Origin: Ilex aquifolium
Taxonomy: Eukaryota > Streptophyta > Magnoliopsida > Aquifoliales > Aquifoliaceae
Direction of reading: 5' to 3'
Length of the DNA stretch: 64,000 nucleotides
NCBI GenBank assembly: GCA_951799425.1
Contig: OX637398.1
Location: forward strand, 4,025,501-4,089,500
Position 1 is the stretch's first letter. The number at the start of each line of letters is the position of its first letter. The notes beneath the pieces are model-generated. The model was not told where the DNA came from, made no database searches, and worked only from the letters and a program-made list of their open reading frames with translations. Positions 12,210 to 23,506 of this stretch are shown one piece after another. Position numbers and translations under genes: made by a program.

Positions 12210-13729
12210 TGATGGATGAAAAATCTTGTTGGTTCCTAACCTCTAAACATCACTCCTTCACATGTGTATGTATGATGTGTGAATGAAGGGGAGTGTCACA
12301 CTCCCTTGGAAATGATGTCAAAAGAAAGGGCAAGGAGATAAGAAAAATGGAAATGGTGGAAATGTGATATGTGTATGAATAAAAGTGCTCCCCAATCGCA
12401 AGGAGACTTTCGTGGGTCGTGTTTTACTTGGTGGTATTCCAAGGTCATTTCCACGGGGAATGAAATAAACTGAGGGGAAGGTGATTTTGAGTAAAAGAAA
12501 GTGTAAAATCTTTGTGGTTTGAAAGTTATTTGGTGAAGTGTGTTTTGGTAAAAAAAAATGAAATGTGGAACAAATGTTGGCAAATACAAGAGGTCACTCC
12601 AATAGGAATATCATCTCAACTCGAATCCCTCCTCAGATAGAGCATGACTGAACGATTGATTCGTGGGAAGTAAGGGATAAAATGGTGAGCATCTAAGCAT
12701 AAACCGTGACTAGGCCTACGGAGTATCAAAGACTCACCAAGTTATCCACCCTCAACCCAGTCAAACCGAACCATTAATCTCTGAAAAGAGGAAGAAGAAA
12801 TGAGTTGAGATGGCATACCCAAGTGGAGGTTTCCCTTGGATTTGCCAACTAAAAACTTAGCTACTCATGCTTAAAAGGGAAACAACAATGAAATGGGAAG
12901 ACATTATGAAAAAATAAAAATTAAAGCTAAGCATAAAAGAAATGCATCAATATAACTTCGACATATTACAAAAAGAGCCGATCTTCGACAAAGAATGAGT
13001 GAATCACGTTCCACCCTTCACGGCTTTGGTAAAGCTCTAGAAAAGTGGAAGAGTTTCACTCCTCTAAGGGAAGAAGGAAGCTCCAACAATGGAAGTAAAA
13101 GAAAACAATACTTAAATTAAAAGAAAGCAATAATTACTTGGCGGGTATTCCACAACCAAGAGATGATAATACCATAAAAGAAAGCAATAATACAAAGAAA
13201 GTAATAACAACTTTGAGGGTATTCCACAACCAAGAGAAATCTAGTAAGCATACAAAGAAAATAACAACTTTGAGGGTTTTCTACAACCAAAAGCTCTAGC
13301 AAAAATTTGATGATTTTACAAGCTAAAAAGGGGTGGTATTTATAGGCAACAAAAAGATGTCCTTTACAAACTCCAAGGGATGACATTCACAAGCCCCAAA
13401 GATGCCATTCACAAGCTTCCAAAAATTGTCATTCACAAGCTTCCAAAAGATGACATTCATAATCCCCAAATATGCCATTTGGATTACTTTAATCTCTCTT
13501 TGTTTTGAGCTTTAATAATTGTCATCCTAAAGATTGTAACTTTGTCACAATTGGCTCCCCGGTAGTTTGTAGTTTTGACGCATAAAACCCTGAAAAGAAG
13601 AACATTCAATGCGTTATCCTTAATTCACACATTAACCCTAATTAGATTTATTTTGACTAGTTTAACTTTATTTAATTACACAATTGACCTATTTACTTAA
13701 TTACATTTTGCATTAATTAGGGTTAATCA
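12210..13729 (-). repeat. Gypsy 5' LTR
   Basis: About 1520 bp with TGAT...ATCA ends. The outer edge is set by hAT coding sequence that resumes at 13730, and the inner edge by the primer-binding site. No partner LTR is in the window, so its age cannot be estimated from LTR divergence. Confidence 0.75.
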
Positions 13730-14981
13730 CCTTTTACATGAGGCTCCCACAACATTCACAATATTAGCAACCAAGTTAAAAAGAGTCGCGATTTTAATAT
13801 GATTTTTTTGCAACAGCCACAAGAGTTAATTGCAATTGATGCGAAAAACAATAGACATAATATGCATATTCATTCTCCTTCATTATAAGTGTCTTGAGAC
13901 CATTGAACTCACATCGCATATTACTAGCCACATCGTAACCTTGCTCGCGCAATTTTGACAAGCTTAACTCATGTCTAGCAAATAAATCTTCTACAACTGC
14001 CTTAAGGGAGAGAGCACTAGTATTAGTAACATGTTCAAAATCTAAAAGGTGTTCAACTACATGTCCTTTCTTATCCACAAATCGCAACACAACTGTCATT
14101 TGCTCATTTGTTGATATGTCGCGTGATTCATCAATAAGAATAGAAAAAAGTGCATCACCAAGGCGGGTCATAATAGAATTTCACGTTTCAACAGAAGCTG
14201 CAGTTACAATGTCTTTTTGAATTTCAGGCGAAGTCAACTTGAGATTCTCATGAGCAGTTTTCAATACAACAGCTTTAATATCCTCATTGTGATCCGCAAG
14301 AAATCTAAGAAGTTCAAAGAAGTTTCCTTGATTACTTGAATTTTCAGATTCATTGTGACCACGAAATGCAAGCCCTTGCCTTAGAAGAAATCGAATACAA
14401 TCAATGGATGCATTCAACCAGGTTTTGTACTCACTTCGAGCTTGGTCTGACTGTTTAAAGAAAATAGTTTCAATATTTTGCTTTGGATTTAATAAATCTT
14501 GACATTTTCTCCAAACTTGGTTATGAGAACTATTAACGCCTCCAACATGCATTTGGAACTTCTCTATTTTCTTCCAATTTGAAAAGTCCGAGCTAACAAA
14601 GGTTTCGCCACCCGATTGTTCTCCCATATCTGATTTAAAAAGATAACAACACAAACAAAATGCTGCATATTTTGCTACACTATACTCAAGCCAGTTACCA
14701 AACTAAGAAAACCAAGCTTTGTTAAATCGTCATAGTTTAACACCAAATCCTTTTTGTGAAAAATTATGGTCGCGGGGTTGACAAGGACCCTTTTGTAGAT
14801 AAACTCTACGAATTTGGTCTCGATCACTAGGATTATAATCCATAATCTGAGGTCGTAGTCCGGGTTCTGATGGAAGATCCGCCAAATTAATATCTACATG
14901 ACTTTTCTTTGAAAAATCACCACCTCTGTTTGAAGAAGGTGATAACTCTGACTCAGACTTTCTCTTGAAGTACTTCTCCAT
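13730..14981 (-). pseudogene. hAT transposase (ZMYM1/DUF4371-type), 5' part, decayed
   Basis: Minus-strand coding matter for a ZMYM1-like hAT transposase. It starts MEKYFKRKSESE at 14981, then GLRPQIMDYNPSDRDQIRR, a TTF-type zinc-finger region (NWLEYSVAKYAAFCLCCYLF), SNWKKIEKFQMHVGG, and the start of the RNase H-like core with ILIDESRDIS and YCFSHQLQLTLVAVAKK. It ends VNVVGASCKR at 13730, where the Gypsy LTR begins. In-frame stops interrupt it after FGVKL, after KAWFS and after ASVET, and a frame slip follows AVAKK. The 3' half (catalytic end and dimerisation domain) is missing. It is a dead DNA-transposon gene, not a host gene. Confidence 0.85.
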
Positions 14982-16146
14982 GACTGTTTCAAAAAATTAT
15001 TCAAGAAAATGGGTTTATACATACACTTCTACAATTAATTAAAAAAACTATTTTGTCAATTTTATCGCTATCATTCTAAAGAATATATTGTATTAGGAAG
15101 CAAATACAAGTACAAATGCATAAAAATATTCAATTCATAATTTTAATAAATCCAAATAATATCATTCAAAGTATTAAAAATAGGTTCGAATTGAGAGTTA
15201 CCGAAAAATATTTTTTACTGTCGACTCAATAACCGCAACTCAAGGTCTTCAAGGCATCCCCAATTACTAATCCGGGCTATAACAAATCAAGAAAATAATT
15301 AGGGCAAAATGCATAGAAAAATAAATTAGGGAAAATTGCATAAAAATTCAAATAAGGGCAAAATGCACAAAAATATAAATTAGGGTTAAAAATTAAAATG
15401 CACAGACTATGTATTGTGTGCACAGTGCACAGACTGTGTATTGTTGTTAAAAATGCACAGACTGTGTGTTGTTGTTAAAAATTAATTTATTTTGTGTTGT
15501 TGTTAAAAATGCACAGATTGTGCCGTTGTGCGCGTGTGTGTTGATAGAGAGAGAGAGAGTATTTACTTTTTGTCGGTGCTCGGTCGGTGGTGGTCCTGCT
15601 GTGTCGATGCAAGGAACGACAAAAACCAGAAGCACATTTACTCTTTAGTCTCTCTGTTCTTGGGCTGGCAAGTGTAAGTGAGTGAGCTGTGAGACAGAGA
15701 AAAAAAAAAGCTTCCTTTTTAATAGGTGTTGCTATGTTGGCCAAAAACTTTGTTTTTTAATTGTGATCCAAAAGTTTTGTTTTTAATGTTGGGCCAAAAA
15801 TTTTAGTTTTTTCAAAAGTTTTTGTAATAGGTTTGAGTGGATTTTAATAAGTTTGGGTAAATAATATTGGGCTCAAATTTTTTTGTTTTAAATGATTTTA
15901 ATTTTTTAATTCTTTTGAGTAAATAATGTGAACCTAATATAAATGAGGAGACACACATAATATATTATATCAAAATATAATACATATACCTAACTAATAA
16001 ATTTTTTTATTTTTTTTAGGGGGTACTTACTCACCCTGGCCCAGCTGTCCCTCCTGCCCTAGGTGAGTTGGTGTACTTTTAAAAGGAAAGTGTTTACTAT
16101 ATTGCTAATATTTATGCACATGGAGAAACAATAGTTTGGTATTCTT
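14982..16146. other. hAT 5' region and AT-rich intergenic DNA with short tandem repeats
   Basis: Probably the 5' flank of the decayed hAT element. About 15390-15520 holds imperfect tandem copies of a 28-bp unit (ATGCACAGACTGTGT, TTGTTGTTAAA). A stretch near 16061 (GGTGAGTTGGTGTACTTTT) resembles the exon 1 donor and start of intron 1 of the KS genes and may be another KS remnant. No gene seen. Confidence 0.45.
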
Positions 16147-16380
16147 TTCTTAAAATTATCAGTCTACTGTCTACCAAACTCATAGGATGAAGCCAAACAT
16201 CTTGCAATGGTATCTGGTAGGTTTACAGATTTAAGATTCCGCAGTCAAGCTCAACTAACGCAGTCAGTCTACACTCTGTTTCTGTGCAAATCCTCTTCAC
16301 TTGCTCTTTTGTATATGTAACCTTCCACCAAAAACACATACTATACAGATTACTCTCTCTCTCTCTCTCTCTGGCTCAGG
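16147..16380 (+). promoter_or_regulatory. KS-A promoter and leader
   Basis: A TATA-like element GTATATGTAA lies at 16311-16320, about 60 bp before the start codon, followed by CCTTCCACCAAAAACACATAC and a CT-repeat leader. The B promoter reads TATATATAA at this place and has a CACGTG where A has CACTTG. Confidence 0.55.
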
Positions 16381-17057
16381 ATGTCTTTGGCAAGCAGAAG
16401 CAATCTTATACTTCTCTCAGAACATAAGAAGATTTGGGACAGAAATCCATTAGGTGAGGTGGTGTACTTATAAAATCCATTTTAGTTTCTCCATGTAGCA
16501 TATTTCAAATGTACGTTCTGGTTCTTTTGCTCTTGCTTTTGAGCAAAGAATTTCTTTGTGCCATTTTTAAACTTGTCCCTTTAATTTGTTTTCTCAATCA
16601 GATTCACGTCTTCCTCGACCAGTCGTCGTACGAGCACAAAAAAACGCTGCTAAAAATGTTGCTTCTGTAAGCTAACCATCCATATTTTCCAATTATAAAG
16701 AAGTGAAATCATTGAGAAGATAGACATTAGCATTCTAATTTTTATACAATTTGGAATTGTCTGACAGAGTGAACGAGGGCAAATTGCAAGAATCAGTAAG
16801 ATGTTTGACAAGGCTGAGCTATCGATTTCTTCTTATGACACTGCGTGGGTGGCTATGGTGCCGTCTAGGGACTGTCCTCAAAGCCCGTGTTTTCCTGAAT
16901 GCTTGGATTGGGTTTTGCAAAATCAGCACCCAGATGGGTCATGGTGCCTCCTCCCAAACCATCCATTACTAATTAAAGACTCCCTTTCTTCAACATTGGC
17001 ATGTATAGTTGCCCTCCAAAAGTGGAAAGTCGGAGAATTACTGGTAAAACGAGGTAT

Positions 17058-17114
<57 letters not shown>

Positions 17115-20100
17115 TCAACGAAAACTCTCATTTTCCGTCTCATCAATAGGCCTCGACTTCATTGGGTTAAATAGTTGGTCTGCAAATGAGAAGAATCAGT
17201 ATTCTCCAATGGGGTTTAATGTGATATTTCCTGGCATGATTAAGTGTGCTAAGGATTTGGAACTAAATCTTCCTCTAGACCCAACTTTTGTGGACACAAT
17301 GCATCACAAGCAAGATTTGGAAATCAATGCAAACAGAGGCCGTCTAGATTATTTTGCTGAAGGATTTGGCGAATCATATAACTGGAAGAACGTCATGAAA
17401 CACCAAAGAAGTAATGGGTCGCTCTTTAATTCACCAGCCACAACTGCAGCTGGTTTGATTCACCTTCATGATCATAAAAGCTTCGTGTACTTACAGAAGA
17501 TTTTGGAAGTATACAAAAATGCAGGTAAAAAACATTCCTAATTCAATTGTTTTTCATTATTTGACAGGATAATTCCTATTTCCTATGCTCCATAATCCAT
17601 TCTAATGGCCACCCTTTTCTCCTTTCCTTCAGTTCCTACAATTTATCCACTCGATATATACAGTAGGCTCTGCATGGTTGATCGTTTTGTGAGATTGGGC
17701 ATAGATCGATATTTCAAAAATGAGATAGAAAGCGTTCTCCATGAAACATACAGGTATTTTCAGGAGTATGTTACAACTATATCTAGTATAAATCATGCTG
17801 TTTAGACTTATCGTTAGTTGGTGAAAGGTGCTGGATACAGAGGAGTGAAGATATACTTCTAGACATCACTACTTGTGCCATGGCATTTCGCCTGCTACGA
17901 ATGAATGGATACGAGATTTCCTCAGGTATGTTCTACAAGTTTTAATAGACAACATCATACGTGGATGGGGATGGTGAATCTAATAGATAGAAGGTGCAGA
18001 TTCATTGGCAGAATTCGATAATCTAGTACACTTCTTCAATTGTGTAAGCGCAAAATGCACAGATACGAACACAATTCTCGAGTTATACAAGGCTTCACAG
18101 ATCAAGATATCCCAAGAAGAACCCATTCTTGACAAAATAGGGGTCTGGACAAGCTCTTTTTTGAAGAACCAAGTATGGAGTCAGACAATTGAAGACCCAA
18201 GACTACACAAGGAGGTAATAGGTCTGGAAACCACATATACATTTGCTCTTGCAGCAACCTGAGGTTGTATTAGCAATCTAGGAACTCATGACATGAAACT
18301 CAACCCCATTTATTGGGTGAGGAACCTATAAGATAAAAATAAAATATGTAACCCATGACTAATTAGATACTACTGGATCTTGATGTTTCCTATCAACCCT
18401 CTAATAAACATATTTACAGTGTATTAGGACACTCAGTTTGTTACTTATTCAATGTGAGATTCTCACATGTGATTTTCGAAACAGGTGGAGTATGCTTTGA
18501 AGCACCCCCATGGTTATCTCGACCGACTTGATAAGAGGAGAACCATTGAGCAATATGACATAGACAATATTCAACTTCTTAAAACATCCTGTAGGTGAAA
18601 CATATGCTTTCATTCTAAAGATGTGTATTTCTTCTTTTTTGGTTAAAAGCTCATATTCGAGATACATTTTTCCTTTTTTCCAGACTGCAGTGGCTCCACA
18701 TTTTATAACAGAGACTTGTGGTCATTTTCACTGCAAGATTTCAACATTTGCCAAGCCATACAGCGCGAAGAACTTAGAGAACTTGAGAGGTATATATCTG
18801 TCCAACTAAAATTTTCTTAGCTGAAGGAAGGCAACATATATACATTAACAATATGATTGCAATTTGATACATGCAGATGGGGGGAAGTTACTGGATTGGG
18901 TGGTCTCAAGTTTGCTAGGCAAAGGATATCATCCTGCTATTTCTGCATCGCGGCCACTCTTTTCTCCCCCGAATTATCTGATGCTCGCTCCTGTTGGGCC
19001 AAGAATGCCTCTCTTGCCACGTTTGTGGATGATTTTTTTGATGTAGGAGCCACCAGAGAAGAAATGCTCAACCTTATTGAATTGGTTCAAAGGTATGATT
19101 CCTCTGTCTAACGACAATTTTAAACATCATTTTAACTTCTTTGGATGCTATGTCCATTGAATGGAAACAAGAATTACGACCATATGCAATGATAATAGGT
19201 GGGATGGACTCTCAACTGCTGTTTACTGCTCTGAAAATGTTAAGATCCTATATTCTGCACTTCATGACACCATAAATGAGCTTGCAGCCAAGGCTTTGAT
19301 ACAGCAAGGACGATGCGTCAAACATCACCTAATTGAAGTAGTAAGGGATTTAAACACTTGATATCCCTTCTTTGATCCACATATTGATTGATGGGATTCT
19401 AACTTGGCAGATAATAATATGCAGTGGCTTGATTTTCTCAAATGTATGATGCAAGAGGACGAGTGGGTGAGAAGCAAGTCAGCACCGACGCTGGAAGAAT
19501 ATTTGCCTAATGGCCGCATATCAATAGCCTTAGGACCTACAGTTCTAACAACACAATATTTTCTTGGATCAGCATTATCAGAGGAAATAGTAAGAAGTGC
19601 AGAATATGGTAGTCTGTTCCTCCATATGGGCTGTACCGCACGACTTTTCAATGATCTTCAAACAAGCAAGGTAAAGTTGTTTATTTCGGGCTCTATGTTA
19701 TTGGATAGAAAATGTGATTATGCAAAGCAAATAATGCCTACTAGGAGTGCTAGCAGCACTATGACTAAAAGTGCTCATAGAACGGTATCCATTTCTTTTT
19801 CACAGAGAGAAAGCGAACAAGGGAAACTGAATTATTTGCCGTTGCTGGTACTGCACAGTCGTGGAGAAATTACAGAAGATGAGGCCATGGAAACAGTGAG
19901 GGGAATCATTGAAAGTCACAGGAGACAGCTTCTATCGATGGTGGTCCAAACAAAAGGGAGCAAGGTTCCAAAGCCCTGCAAGGATCTATTTTGGGAGACA
20001 ACCCAGGTACTTCGCTATTTTTACATGAGCAGCGACGACTACACCTCTACAAGCAAAACAATTGGCGATATTAAAGCGGTCATTCATGATCAACTCAGTC

Positions 20101-20120
20101 TCGCTCCATGTCTAAGCTGA
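16381..20120 (+). CDS. ent-Kaurene synthase-like class I diterpene synthase, copy A (intact; Thr at product switch)
   Basis: Thirteen exons: 16381-16453, 16602-16666, 16768-17053, 17150-17524, 17633-17753, 17828-17925, 18000-18214, 18485-18590, 18684-18789, 18877-19092, 19199-19340, 19425-19670 and 19806-20120. They total 2364 nt, 787 aa, the usual KS length (TPS-e family). KS converts ent-copalyl diphosphate to ent-kaurene in plastids, for gibberellins or specialised diterpenoids. Seen: an N-terminal Ser/Arg/Lys-rich, transit-peptide-like stretch; [13 protein letters not shown]; a class II centre degenerate to DITT (319-322) in place of DXDD; class I DDFFD at 533-537; NSE/DTE motif N677-D678-T681-E685. 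Odd: residue 640 is Thr (LGPTVL), where kaurene-forming enzymes carry Ile. The product is therefore predicted to be pimaradiene-type (inference). Intron 3 holds a long CT repeat (17057-17110). Confidence 0.93.
17057..17110 (+). repeat. CT microsatellite in KS-A intron 3
   Basis: About 27 CT units directly after the GTATGTT donor. The same site in KS-B (42179-42196) has only about nine units, so this repeat expanded or contracted after duplication. Confidence 0.95.
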
Positions 20121-21131
20121 TAAAAAGACCAAGTAGAAAAGAAACAATGAGATTGATTGGAATAATGGTATGGTGAAAACAAGCATTTGAAGCCTTTACC
20201 AGATTAAATTCATGAACCGATTGTTGGGTATCAGGCTATGTACTAGTTTATGATCATGAATATGTGTTGACCAGCAAACTGAAGATCATGAATATATGCT
20301 ATGTCTCTACATTTGGTTTTTTCATCGCCATGTACAATCGTTGCATTTTGCAAGCCTTAACTTGGTGCTCTTGCAAGCCTAAAGATGGAAGGTGCAACAA
20401 CAGCCTAGACGTGTAAATAGCTCCGGCAATTCTTGACACCATCCAAGAAACCAACGAAATGGATATTAGACACATTAAATAAATGGGTTGTCACGAATTC
20501 ACACTTATACAAAATACTAATCTGATGCAATATGAATTCAATTGTATAAGATTAAAATATCAGCATACTTTAAGAATACTAGGGCTCAATGTTGACGAGA
20601 AAATGCAACCCTAAACTGCTTAAACAATATTTAAGAATTAAAAAGTTGAAAATGATTTTTAACATGTATCGTAACTTAATTTATTGCCATTAGGAATGGT
20701 AGTGGATCGGAGAATAACAAGTATTCATCTAAATCAGTCTTATTTAAATCGAGGGTGGACCATACGTATTGAACGATAGACGTATACGGGGATACCCATA
20801 TAAACATGTGCAGGAATAGAAGCGGAGATGAATTTTGAGTGTAAAAATTAAAATATTTAACATTTTATTTTTGATTGGAGTATTTTTTATTTAAGTATAA
20901 CATTTTAAATTTGAGTATAATTTACTAACGCACATGCACATTGACGATAGAGATCTAAGTATTACATGTGTACAAATATTAGAGGATTTATATATAATAT
21001 TTTAAATGTTAAAATATCTAAGTGATTAAATCACAAATCTGAAGGAATTTTGGTGTAATTCTCCAAAAAAAAAAAAAGGCAAAACCCTAACCCTAAATTC
21101 GCAAAAATGTGAGACTTTGAGCTCCGAAACG
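20121..21131. other. KS-A 3' flank and promoter of the nucleolar-type gene; half-MITE
   Basis: Holds the KS-A 3' region and then, at about 20830-21065, AT-rich sequence matching the 3' half of the MITE at 29366-30387 (ATAATTTACTAACG, GTGTAATTCTCC). It lies just upstream of the next gene's start, so it may form part of that promoter. An uninterrupted AATATTTTA at 20996-21004 is the empty site for a MITE inserted in unit B. Confidence 0.6.
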
Positions 21132-23196
21132 ATGGCGGGAAGAGAAGAAGATAGTGACTCCGACGCTCCTGACGAATTCACATCCCAACAGGTTTGTCAC
21201 TCTCAACAGTCTGATTAAGAAACGTTTTTAACTACTCTTAATTAGAGTTTATATTTTCATTGCAGGGAATTCAGCAAGACGAAGAGATAAGAAAAGTTCA
21301 AGTAGATAATAAAGCTAGGTATGGAGGTTCTAATTACATCTTGACAAGCATGCATTTGTTCGATCTTCGCAATTATGTGTTTTATTCTGAAATTCTTCTG
21401 AAATTCAATTATTGTTCTTCTATATTTTCTCCTTGGGATGGTGGATTTTTTTTTCTGGTTCTTCCTTTTTTTTTTTTCTCCTGATGTAGTGGCTTGGTGA
21501 ATTTGTGTATGCAATATGATTTTTTTTTGGAAAAAAAATTACCTATGGCCTTGAGGTGGAAATTGCAATTTTAGGGATTGCACTGATGTTGTCTCTTTTG
21601 GCTTATTGTTTGATGCAACAGCAGTTACTTTACTTAAAATATATGCTGATGGAGGTGCACAAACAAGTTTGATTGACAGTTCTCATGGAGAATGAGTTCT
21701 CAAATATGAGAGATTCTATAGCTATTGCTAAATGAGGTTAATTAGGAGTTTGGGAAACTTGCACCACTCATGCATAATGTTTTTGCCTATTTTTGATACT
21801 CAATTTATAATGATCCGAAGATCTATTTTCCTACTTAGTAGAACATTTCTCCTTGGTCGATTATCAGGGAGGAACTAGTTTACTTGCCAACAGTTCTTTC
21901 TTAAAAGGTTGGTTCCCCTTCAAAGAGCAACTATCTACACCCTCTGTGTATGCACCCTCTGTGTATGGTTCTTCCCTTCCTTTGTTCAAAGAAACTCTTA
22001 ACTTGGGTACTACATTGAAATGCCTGTGAATTCCCCTTCCTGTGGGTCATTATAACCGAAGCAGGTTGGCGTCACCTCCTTGGAGAAGATGCCTCGACCA
22101 GAAAATATTTTCCTTTGCTCAAAGTCCCTGAATTACTGCACCTGCAAATTTATACATAGTAAACTTTCCTGTCTTGAACCATTTTACATTTAGTAAAAGA
22201 GAGTCTGTACCTTTTTCATGTGTAGAAACCATTGACAACCTGTTTTTGACCTGTTTAAATTAAGGGAAGTACATTTTACATTGGAATATGAGACAGAAAC
22301 AGTTCTTAGAATGATTGATGCAGAAAATTTGAATCTACTCAGTTGCTTCATGCTTGTTGTGCGCCAGGTCATAAACTGTCACATTTGCCCTCTTGTAGTG
22401 TAATTGAGTTGTGAAGTAAACCGCTTGCTTAATTAAGAATCAACCTCGGTGGCGGTTTAAATTCTTGAAGCCCATTTAAGTAGCACATTGTAGATGCTAT
22501 TCTGTATGGCTTGATTTGGTGCTGGTGGTGTTATATTCCACATGCTCTCTTTAGGATTGTTCGTGAAGGAAAAGAGCGTCGAAGGCAATGGGCTCAAAAG
22601 TTAACACCACGTCCATCACGTGGGGATGTCAGTGTTCAAGATGTGATAAACACTGAAACACACCAGGATTCTCAGGATAACCGGGGAATGCTCCCAGATG
22701 ACATTGTCCAACTTCTTGCAGCTCGTGAAAAGTATGTTATGTTACTCTCTTCTTCCCCCCCCCCCCCCCCCCCCCCCCCCCACACCTGCCCTTTCCTCTC
22801 TTGTTCTGTGTGTGCCTTATAAGATAACAATGTCATCTGCAGGAAAGTTTTCCTGTCAGACTCAGAGGAAGACAAGATTGAGAAAAAGCCTAACTCAAAA
22901 AAGAAAAGACCCAAAACCTCTGGGTGGGTTCTTTTTTTCCTTTGTTTCTTCCACAGCAGATAAATTATTTGTTGGATATGCAAGCTTTTGAACCAAAGTA
23001 ATTTTCTTCTTTTTTTTCGATTGACAGGCTCGAACCTGTTATTTTGAAGGACATACCGCCTGCTCAATGCTTACAGAGCTCATTGGAGTTCTTAAAGAAG
23101 CGGAAGATGCAGGTTTCAAGATCGGTGGCAGTTTTGAAAAACTCTGACCAAGCACTACGCTTCCTTTCTATGTCTGGCTTGTTAAGTAAGAAGTAA
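21132..23196 (+). CDS. Small charged nucleolar-type protein, possibly NOL7/UTP16-like, copy A (intact)
   Basis: Five exons: 21132-21191, 21266-21318, 22555-22731, 22843-22923 and 23028-23196. They total 540 nt, 179 aa, all phases consistent. The protein starts MAGREEDSDSDAPDEF, has a basic central block (REGKERRRQWAQKLTPR), an acidic/phosphosite-like DSEEDK, a lysine-rich nuclear-localisation-type run (KKPNSKKKRPK), and ends LRFLSMSGLLSKK. The C-terminal segment, with SRSVAVLKNSDQALRFL, is reminiscent of the NUC129 domain of NOL7/UTP16 ribosome-biogenesis proteins; that identity is only a suggestion. Intron 2 is long (1.2 kb). Intron 3 contains a 27-C run. It is the only intact copy of this gene in the window. 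Confidence 0.8.
22755..22781 (+). repeat. Poly-C run in intron 3 of the nucleolar-type gene A
   Basis: Twenty-seven consecutive C just inside the intron. The B copy has 13 (53525-53537). Such a run can form an i-motif or G-quadruplex and is prone to slippage. Confidence 0.95.
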
Positions 23197-23506
23197 TGTA
23201 GAACAAGTGAGCAAGGACGTAGCTTTATGTTGTTCTGTTATAATGATGTAACTGCTGATTTATTGCCCCGCACTATGAGTGATATGATGAATACTTAGAA
23301 TTGCAGATGTGAGACATTACCATGACTTGTCATATTAGCAACTAAATATTACAGCGACCAATTGTGAGAAACAAATGCCTGATATGATTTTATCTAGAAG
23401 AATAATATTGTTCCAAAAAACATACTAATGTATGTACTCTTATGAACTTGATAGAAGTGAAGGAGAAAGAGGAAAACTACTACACTTTGGAGAGCTGATC
23501 GATAAG

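Larger units (their letters stand above)
9236..13729 (-). mobile_element. Truncated Ty3/Gypsy retrotransposon (gag-protease part)
   Basis: Minus-strand fossil. In element order: one LTR (13729-12210), a primer-binding site matching tRNA-Asp (12205-12188), a gag domain around 12050-11270 (PFSLSDKAKSWFDG), a CX2CX4HX4C-type zinc knuckle near 11020, an aspartic protease near 9970-9570 (LLDLGASVNLLP, ILGRPFLATSNA), and the start of the linker to reverse transcriptase (ELKPLPSHLKYAYLGE) near 9330. Reverse transcriptase, RNase H, integrase and the second LTR are absent, so the element is broken and clearly not autonomous. Family style resembles the Athila/Tat branch. Confidence 0.9.

Noticed and set aside
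16018-16062. Possible outer end of the decayed hAT element
   Set aside because: The stretch could be a terminal repeat, but its partner end is missing and no 8-bp target duplication can be tested.
19404-19424. Upstream alternative acceptor (GGCAG) for KS exon 12
   Set aside because: Using it would add 14 nt and break the frame. The later GCAG gives the family-typical V-WLDFLK junction.
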